DNA of 64,000 bases from Symsagittifera roscoffensis (lineage: Eukaryota; Xenacoelomorpha; Acoela; Convolutidae): the NCBI RefSeq assembly GCF_963678635.1, contig NC_087068.1, positions 12,470,027-12,534,026 of the forward strand. The letters run 5' to 3'. Below the pieces are notes generated by a model, which was given only the letters and a program-made list of their open reading frames with translations, was not told the origin of the DNA and searched no databases. Each line of letters opens with the position of its first letter. The stretch's first letter is position 1. The position numbers and the translations under genes are program-made. This document shows, one piece after another, positions 57,483-64,000 of this stretch.

Positions 57483-57554
57483 GGGGATGTAGCTCAAATG
57501 GTAGAGCGCTCGCTTTGCATGCGAGGGGTACGGGATCGATGCCCCGCATCTCCA
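57483..57554 (+). tRNA. tRNA-Ala (TGC), 72 nt
   Basis: One G lost from the T-stem 5' strand (CGGG opposite CCCCG). Acceptor, D and anticodon arms intact. Confidence 0.6.
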
Positions 57555-57920
57555 AAACTAGAGCCACTCATCAAATGGTAATCTCTATCTCCAGATAATC
57601 TATTGCATATTGAAATTCCTATCAAGTAGATTTTCTGCGAACGAAGAAAAAACTTCATAGTTGCTGACTGAGCGAAAAAAAATTCCGCGAGATTTGATGA
57701 ACATGGGATGTAGGTCAAATGGTAGAGCGCCCACTTATCAAGCCAGAAGTACGGGGAGCAATACCCCGCATCTCCAACGTTAATGACATCGAGTTTTTAA
57801 TTAACTTTCTTCAGAAAACTACTGAATATTGAAATCTTATACAAGAAATACCTTCCCAGAAAATTTATAATCTCTTGTTTGCCGACTGAAACAAAAGCTT
57901 CCTCGACAGTTCTAAATTAT

Positions 57921-57992
57921 GGGGATGTAGCTCAAATGGTAGAGCGCTCGCTTTGCATGCGAGGGGTACGGGATCGATGCCCCGCATCTCCA
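57921..57992 (+). tRNA. tRNA-Ala (TGC), 72 nt
   Basis: Same as 57483. Confidence 0.6.
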
Positions 57993-58358
57993 AAACTAGA
58001 GCCACTCATCAAATGGTAATCTCTATCTCCAGATAATCTATTGCATATTGAAATTCCTATCAAGTAGATTTTCTGCGAACGAAGAAAAAACTTCATAGTT
58101 GCTGACTGAGCGAAAAAAAATTCCGCGAGATTTGATGAACATGGGATGTAGGTCAAATGGTAGAGCGCCCACTTATCAAGCCAGAAGTACGGGGAGCAAT
58201 ACCCCGCATCTCCAACGTTAATGACATCGAGTTTTTAATTAACTTTCTTCAGAAAACTACTGAATATTGAAATCTTATACAAGAAATACCTTCCCAGAAA
58301 ATTTATAATCTCTTGTTTGCCGACTGAAACAAAAGCTTCCTCGACAGTTCTAAATTAT

Positions 58359-58430
58359 GGGGATGTAGCTCAAATGGTAGAGCGCTCGCTTTGCATGCGA
58401 GGGGTACGGGTTCGATGCCCCGCATCTCCA
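58359..58430 (+). tRNA. tRNA-Ala (TGC), 72 nt, T54
   Basis: As 57483 but with T loop TTCGATG, a consensus B box. Confidence 0.6.
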
Positions 58431-58797
58431 AAACTAGAGCCACTCATCAAATGGTAATCTCTATCTCCAGATAATCTATTGCATATTGAAATTCCTAACA
58501 AGTAGATTTTCTGCGAACGAAAAGAAAAAGTTCATAGTTGCTGACTAAGCGAAAAAAAACTCCGCGACATTTGATAAACATGGGATGTAGGTCAAATGGT
58601 AAAGCGCCCACTTATCAAGCCAGAAGTACGGGGAGCACTACCCCGCATCTCCAAAGTTAAGCACATCGAGTATTTAATTAACTTTCCTCAGAAAACTACT
58701 GAATATTGAAATCCTATACAAGAAATACCTTCCCAGAAAATTCATAACCTCTTGTTTGCCGACTGAAACAAAAGCTTACTCGACAGTTCTAAACTAT

Positions 58798-58870
58798 GGG
58801 GATGTAGCTCAAATGGTAGAGCGCTTGCTTTGCATGCGAGAGGTACGGGGATCGATGCCCCGGATCTTCA
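58798..58870 (+). tRNA. tRNA-Ala (TGC)
   Basis: Inner arms intact; GATCTTC acceptor. Confidence 0.7.
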
Positions 58871-59238
58871 AAACTAGAGCCACTTATCAAAAAGGTAATC
58901 ACTATCTCCAGATAATCGATTGCATATTGAAATTCCTATCAAGTAGATTTTCAGCGAACGAAAAAAAAACTTCATAGTTGCTGACTGAGCGAAAAAAAAA
59001 TTCCGCGAGATTTGATGAACATGGGATGTAGGTCAAATGGTAGAGCGCCCACTTATCAAGCCAGAAGTACGGGGAGCAATACCCCGCATCTCCAACGTTA
59101 AGGACATCGAGTTTTTAATTAACTTTCTTCAGAAAACTACTGAATATTGAAATCTTATACAAGAAATACCTTCCCAGAAAATTTATAATCTCTTGTTTGC
59201 CGACTGAAACAAAAGCTTCCTCGACAGTTCTAAGTTAT

Positions 59239-59310
59239 GGGGATGTAGCTCAAATGGTAGAGCGCTCGCTTTGCATGCGAGAGGTACGGGATCGATGCCC
59301 CGCATCTCCA
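59239..59310 (+). tRNA. tRNA-Ala (TGC), 72 nt
   Basis: T-stem deletion as 57483, but with the usual AGGTA variable loop. Confidence 0.6.
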
Positions 59311-59677
59311 AAACTAGAGCCACTCATCAAATGGTAATCTCTATCTCCAGATAATCTATTGCATATTGAAATTCCTAACAAGTAGATTTTCTGCGAACGA
59401 AAAGAAAAAGTTCATAGTTGCTGACTAAGCGAAAAAAAATTCCGCGACATTTGATAAACATGGGATGTAGGTCAAATGGTAAAGCGCCCACTTATCAAGC
59501 CAGAAGTACGGGGAGCACTATCCCGCATCTCCAAAGTTAAGCACATCGAGTATTTAATTAACTTTCTTCAGAAAACTACTGAATATTGAAATCCTATACA
59601 AGAAATACCTTCCCAGAAAATTCATAACCTCTTGTTTGCCGACTGAAACAAAAGCTTACTCGACAGTTCTAAACTAT

Positions 59678-59749
59678 GGGGATGTAGCTCAAATGGTAGA
59701 GCGCTTGCTTTGCATGCGAGAGGTACGGGGATCGATGCCCGGATCTTCA
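59678..59749 (+). pseudogene. tRNA-Ala (TGC), 72 nt
   Basis: As 58798 plus loss of one C from the T-stem 3' strand. Confidence 0.6.
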
Positions 59750-60118
59750 AAACTAGAGCCACTTATCAAAAAGGTAATCACTATCTCCAGATAATCTATT
59801 GCATATTGAAATTCCTATCAAGTAGATTTTCAGCGAACGAAAAAAAAACTTCATAGTTGCTGACTGAGCGAAAAAAAAATTCCGCGAGATTTGATAAACA
59901 TGGGATGTAGGTAAAATGGTAGAGCGCCTACTTAGCAAGCCAGAAGTACGGGGGAGCAATACCCCGCTTCTCCGAAGTTAATGACATCGAACAATTAATT
60001 AACTTTCTTCAGAAAACTACTGAATATTGAAGTCTTATACAAGAAATACCTTCCAAGAAAAATTTTAACTTCTTGTTTGCCGACTGAAACAAAAGCTTCC
60101 TCGACAGTTATAAATCAT

Positions 60119-60191
60119 GGGGATGTAGCTCAAATGGTAGAGCGCTCGCTTAGCATGCAAGAGGTACGGGGATCAATGCCCCGCATCTCCA
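60119..60191 (+). tRNA. tRNA-Ala (AGC)
   Basis: Single defect C29-A41 (GCAAG). Confidence 0.75.
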
Positions 60192-60557
60192 AAGCTAGAG
60201 CCACTCATCAAATGGTAATCACTATCTCCAGATAATCTATTGCATATTGAAATTCCTAACAAGTAGATTTTCTGCGAACGAAAAGAAAAAATTCATAGTT
60301 GCTGACTAAGCCAAAAAAATTTCGCGAGAATTGATAAACATGGGATGTAGGTCAAATGGTAGAGCGCCTACTTAGCAAGCCAGAAGTACGGGGAGCAATA
60401 CCCCGCATCTCCGAAGTTAAGGACATCGAGCAATTAATTAACCTTCTTCAGAAAACTACTGAATATTGAAGTCTTATACAAGAAATACCTTCCAAGAAAA
60501 ATTTTAACCTCTTGTTTGCCGACTGAAACAAAAGCTTCCTCGACAGTTAAAAATCAT

Positions 60558-60630
60558 GGGGATGTAGCTCAAATGGTAGAGCGCTCGCTTAGCATGCAAG
60601 AGGTACGGGGATCAATGCCCCGCATCTCCA
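60558..60630 (+). tRNA. tRNA-Ala (AGC)
   Basis: Same C29-A41 defect. Confidence 0.75.
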
Positions 60631-60997
60631 AATCTAGAGTCAGTCATCAAATGGTAATCACTATCTCCAGATAATCTATTGCATATTGAAATTCCTAACA
60701 AGTAGATTTTCTGAGAACGAAAAGAAAAACTTCATAGTTGCTGACTAAGCGAAAAAAATTCCGCGAGGTTTGATAAACATGGGATGTAGGTCAATTGGTA
60801 GAGCGCCTACTTAGCAAGCCAGAAGTACGGGGGAGCAATACCCCGCTTCTCCGAAGTTAAGGACATCGAACAATTAATTAACTTTCTTCAGAAAACTACT
60901 GAATATTGAAGTCTTATACAAGAAATACCTTCCAAGAAAAATTTTAACTTCTTGTTTGCCGACTGAAACAAAAGCTTCCTCGACAGTTATAAATCAT

Positions 60998-61070
60998 GGG
61001 GATGTAGCTCAAATGGTAGAGCGCTCGCTTAGCATGCGAGAGGTACGGGGATCAATGCCCCGCATCTCCA
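60998..61070 (+). tRNA. tRNA-Ala (AGC), intact
   Basis: Same sequence as 52641. Confidence 0.93.
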
Positions 61071-61437
61071 AAACTTGAGTCACTCATCAAATGGTAATCA
61101 CTATCTCCAGATAATCTATTGCATATTGAAATTCCTAACAAGTAGATTTTCTGCGAACGAAAAGAAAAACTTCATAGTTGCTGACTAAGCGAAAATAAAT
61201 TCCGCGAGATTTGATAAACATGGGATGTAGGTCAAATGGAAGAGCGCCCACTTATCAAGCCAGAAGTACGGGGAGCAATACTCCGCATCTCCAAAGTTAA
61301 GGACATCGAGTTTTTAATTAACTTTCTTCAGAAAACTACTGAATATTGAAATCTTATACAAGAAATACCTTCCCAGAAAATTTATAACCTCTTGTTTGCC
61401 GACTGAAACAAAAGCTTCCTCGACAGTTATAAATCAT

Positions 61438-61510
61438 GGGGATGTAGCTCAAATGGTAGAGTGCTCGCTTAGCATGCGAGAGGTACGGGGATCAATGCCC
61501 CGCATCTTCA
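61438..61510 (+). tRNA. tRNA-Ala (AGC)
   Basis: Two wobbles only: G10·T25 and G2·T71. Confidence 0.8.
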
Positions 61511-61877
61511 AAACTTGAGTCACTCATCAAATGGTAATCACTATCTCCAGATAATCTATTGCATATTGAAATTCCTAACAAGTAGATTTTCTGAGAACGA
61601 AAAGAAAAACTTCATAGTTGCTGACTAAGCGAAAAAAATTCCGCGAGGTTTGATAAACATGGGATGTAGGTCAATTGGTAGAGCGCCTACTTAGCAAGCC
61701 AGAAGTACGGGGGAGCAATACCCCGCTTCTCCGAAGTTAAGGACATCGAACAATTAATTAACTTTCTTCAGAAAACTACTGAATATTGAAGTCTTATACA
61801 AGAAATACCTTCCAAGAAAAATTTTAACTTCTTGTTTGCCGACTGAAACAAAAGCTTCCTCGACAGTTATAAATCAT

Positions 61878-61950
61878 GGGGATGTAGCTCAAATGGTAGA
61901 GCGCTCGCTTAGCATGCAAGAGGTACGGGGATCAATGCCCCGCATCTCCA
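61878..61950 (+). tRNA. tRNA-Ala (AGC)
   Basis: C29-A41 defect. Confidence 0.75.
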
Positions 61951-62317
61951 AATCTAGAGTCACTCATCAAATGGTAATCACTATCTCCAGATAATCTATT
62001 GCATATTGAAATTCCTAACAAGTAGATTTTCTGAGAACGAAAAGAAAAACTTCATAGTTGCTGACTAAGCGAAAAAAATTCCGCGAGGTTTGATAAACAT
62101 GGGATGTAGGTCAATTGGTAGAGCGCCTACTTAGCAAGCCAGAAGTACGGGGGAGCAAAACCCCGCTTCTCCGAAGTTAAGGACATCGAACAATTAATTA
62201 ACTTTCTTCAGAAAACTACTGAATATTGAAGTCTTATACAAGAAATACCTTCCAAGAAAAATTTTAACTTCTTGTTTGCCGACTGAAACAAAAGCTTCCT
62301 CGACAGTTATAAATCAT

Positions 62318-62390
62318 GGGGATGTAGCTCAAATGGTAGAGCGCTCGCTTAGCATGCGAGAGGTACGGGGATCAATGCCCCGCATCTCCA
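62318..62390 (+). tRNA. tRNA-Ala (AGC), intact
   Basis: Same sequence as 52641. Confidence 0.93.
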
Positions 62391-62757
62391 AAACTTGAGT
62401 CACTCATCAAATGGTAATCACTATCTCCAGATAATCTATTGCATATTGAAATTCCTAACAAGTAGATTTTCTGCGAACGAAAAGAAAAACTTCATAGTTG
62501 CTGACTAAGCGAAAATAAATTCCGCGAGATTTGATAAACATGGGATGTAGGTCAAATGGAAGAGCGCCCACTTATCAAGCCAGAAGTACGGGGAGCAATA
62601 CTCCGCATCTCCAAAGTTAAGGACATCGAGTTTTTAATTAACTTTCTTCAGAAAACTACTGGATATTGAAATCTTATACAAGAAATACCTTCCCAGAAAA
62701 TTTATAACCTCTTGTTTGCCGACTGAAACAAAAGCTTCCTCGACAGTTATAAATCAT

Positions 62758-62830
62758 GGGGATGTAGCTCAAATGGTAGAGTGCTCGCTTAGCATGCGAG
62801 AGGTACGGGGATCAATGCCCCGCATCTTCA
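62758..62830 (+). tRNA. tRNA-Ala (AGC)
   Basis: Same as 61438. Confidence 0.8.
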
Positions 62831-63197
62831 AAACTTGAGTCACTCATCAAATGGTAATCACTATCTCCAGATAATCTATTGCATATTGAAATTCCTGACA
62901 AGTAGATTTTCTGCGAACGAAAAGAAAAACTTCATAGTTGCTGACTAAGCGAAAAAAAATTCCGCGAGATTTGATAAACATGGGATGTAGGTCCAATGGA
63001 AGAGCGCCCACTTATCAAGCCAGAAGTACGGTGAGCAATACCCCGCTTCTCCGAAGTTAAGGACATCGAACAATTAATTAACTTTCTTCAGAAAACTACT
63101 GAATATTGAAGTCTTATACAAGAAATACCTTCCAAGAAAAATTTTAACTTCTTGTTTGCCGACTGAAACAAAAGCTTCCTCGACAGTTATAAATCAT

Positions 63198-63270
63198 GGG
63201 GATGTAGCTCAAATGGTAGAGCGCTTGCTTAGCATGCGAGAGGTACGGGGATCAATAACCCGCATCTCCA
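63198..63270 (+). tRNA. tRNA-Ala (AGC)
   Basis: T arm ATCAATA ACCCG gives G53-A61; other stems paired. Confidence 0.7.
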
Positions 63271-63637
63271 AAACTTGAGTCACGCATCAAATGGTAATCA
63301 CTATCTCCAGATAATCTATTGCATATTGAATTTCCTAACAAGTAGATTTTCTGCGAACGAAAAGAAAAACTTCATAGTTGCTGACTAAGCGAAAAAAAAT
63401 TCCGCGAGATTTGATAAACATGGGATGTAGGTCAAATGGAAGAGCGCCCACTTATCAAGCCAGAAGTACGGGGAGCAATACTCCGCATCTCCAAAGTTAA
63501 GGACATCGAGTTTTTAATTAACTTTCTTCAGAAAACTACTGAATATTGAAATCTTATACAAGAAATACCTTCCCAGAAAATTTATAACCTCTTGTTTGCC
63601 GACTGAAACAAAAGCTTCCTCGACAGTTATAAATCAT

Positions 63638-63710
63638 GGGGATGTAGCTCAAATGGTAGAGTGCTCGCTTAGCATGCGAGAGGTACGGGGATCAATGCCC
63701 CGCATCTTCA
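63638..63710 (+). tRNA. tRNA-Ala (AGC)
   Basis: Same as 61438. The following B relic (from about 63860) carries the extra-G T stem, and the window ends in its spacer. Confidence 0.8.
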
Positions 63711-64000
63711 AAACTTGAGTCACTCATCAAATGGTAATCACTATCTCCAGATAATCTATTGCATATTGAAATTCCTAACAAGTAGATTTTCTGAGAACGA
63801 AAAGAAAAACTTCATAGTTGCTGACTAAGCGAAAAAAATTCCGCGAGGTTTGATAAACATGGGATGTAGGTCAATTGGTAGAGCGCCTACTTAGCAAGCC
63901 AGAAGTACGGGGGAGCAATACCCCGCTTCTCCGAAGTTAAGGACATCGAACAATTAATTAACTTTCTTCAGAAAACTACTGAATATTGAAGTCTTATACA

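Larger units (their letters stand above)
57430..58440 (+). repeat. 438-bp dimers, three A copies
   Basis: 57483, 57921 and 58359 are 438 bp apart and share a one-base T-stem deletion and GGGGTA variable region. The intervening units are near identical. Confidence 0.87.
58560..59900 (+). repeat. 880-bp duplication
   Basis: 58798 and 59678 and their flanks match 880 bp apart; the TTTTCAGCGAACG spacer variant is private to these two units. Confidence 0.8.
3871..64000 (+). repeat. Right tRNA-Ala tandem array, 440-bp dimers
   Basis: The unit is B relic, B spacer, A tRNA, A spacer, about 440 bp. The A spacer (about 147 nt) and B spacer (about 146 nt) share a TATTGAAAT-CCTA-ACAAG core and a GCYGACTRA box about 45 nt before the next tRNA, so the dimer arose by duplication of one ~220-bp monomer. 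All stretches between listed tRNAs are these spacers and B copies; I see no other gene in them. The A spacer has its first T4 about 78 nt after the tRNA; many B spacers have T5 18 nt after the relic. Confidence 0.92.
60000..64000 (+). repeat. Regular 440-bp ladder, AGC units
   Basis: A copies at 60119, 60558, 60998, 61438, 61878, 62318, 62758, 63198 and 63638 are 439-440 bp apart. Three sub-types repeat with a 1320-bp period (60998/62318, 61438/62758). All carry AGC and the ATAAATCAT-type leader. The array continues past the window edge. Confidence 0.88.

Noticed and set aside
924-59959. Dozens of 60-164-residue open frames with shared motifs such as MVERSLCMREVRGSMPRI and MLGISICNRLSGDSDYHL
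   Set aside because: They are translations of the tRNA-Ala body and its spacer in various frames, recur only because the DNA repeats, and are broken by single-base indels from copy to copy. The GDVAQMVERS type is a known style of false protein from tRNA-Ala. No coding gene is supported.
3950-63850. Variable A-runs (A5-A9) before TTCCGCG as microsatellites of interest
   Set aside because: Ordinary homopolymer length variation, possibly partly sequencing error.
4025-63970. B copies as functional tRNAs of another isotype (AGC or ATC loop)
   Set aside because: The anticodon stem does not pair, 1-72 is mismatched, and key bases in the A and B boxes (G11, G55) are changed in essentially all copies.
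1-64000. CRISPR array
   Set aside because: Regular spacing comes from 220/440-bp tRNA units; repeat and spacer sizes are far too large and the spacers are homologous to each other.
1-64000. tRNA-derived SINE insertions
   Set aside because: Units are strictly head to tail with no A-tail, target-site duplication or unrelated flanking DNA, so tandem duplication explains them better than retroposition.
1-64000. Bacterial, phage or organellar tRNA cluster
   Set aside because: One isotype only, no encoded CCA, A54 T loops and G3:T70 match eukaryotic nuclear tRNA-Ala, and there are no bacterial or phage genes.

Overview
The window is nuclear DNA of a eukaryote, probably an animal, made entirely of a tandem array derived from one tRNA-Ala gene. 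I see no protein-coding gene, rRNA, transposon or CRISPR array. The eukaryotic call rests on three things: G3:T70 alanine identity, no genomically encoded CCA (the discriminator A is followed by AAA or AAG), and A at position 54 of the T loop, which is normal for eukaryotic tRNA-Ala. The species cannot be named from this sequence. The many short open frames are translations of the tRNA sequence itself.

Layout. Positions 1-3870 hold an older, more diverged array on the minus strand, with monomers of about 215 bp and a 1400-bp higher-order repeat. Near 3861-3876 the orientation flips. From there to 64000 the array runs on the plus strand with a basic unit of about 440 bp, itself a dimer of two homologous halves of about 220 bp. 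The A half carries a recognisable tRNA-Ala (129 copies, starts 4242 to 63638). The B half carries a uniformly broken tRNA-Ala relic, 214-225 nt upstream of each A copy. About a dozen plus-strand A copies keep every stem pair and an alanine anticodon; the others carry one or more changes. All three eukaryotic alanine anticodons occur (AGC, TGC, CGC), and three copies have non-alanine anticodons (TTC twice, TCC once).

Higher-order structure. The plus array shows repeated unequal exchange: a 1750-bp repeat (4.3-7.8 kb), 1329/883-bp repeats (9.9-13.5 kb), 437-bp near-identical dimers (19.1-20.4 kb), a run of 662-bp trimers with B/A hybrid genes (23.7-28.4 kb), and nested multi-kilobase duplications with offsets of 4192, 4638 and 5081 bp (26.5-43 kb). 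Smaller 438-885-bp duplications follow, and the right end is a regular 440-bp ladder.

Function. A copies keep good internal A and B boxes, but no T-run of four or more lies within about 70 nt downstream. B copies are changed at key positions in both boxes, yet many are followed 18 nt later by T5. Whether more than a few copies are transcribed is therefore open. The array behaves like a tRNA-derived satellite under concerted evolution. Positions within tRNAs use standard tRNA numbering; 'A copy' and 'B copy' mean the two halves of the dimer. Boundaries of large repeats are approximate because they were read by eye.
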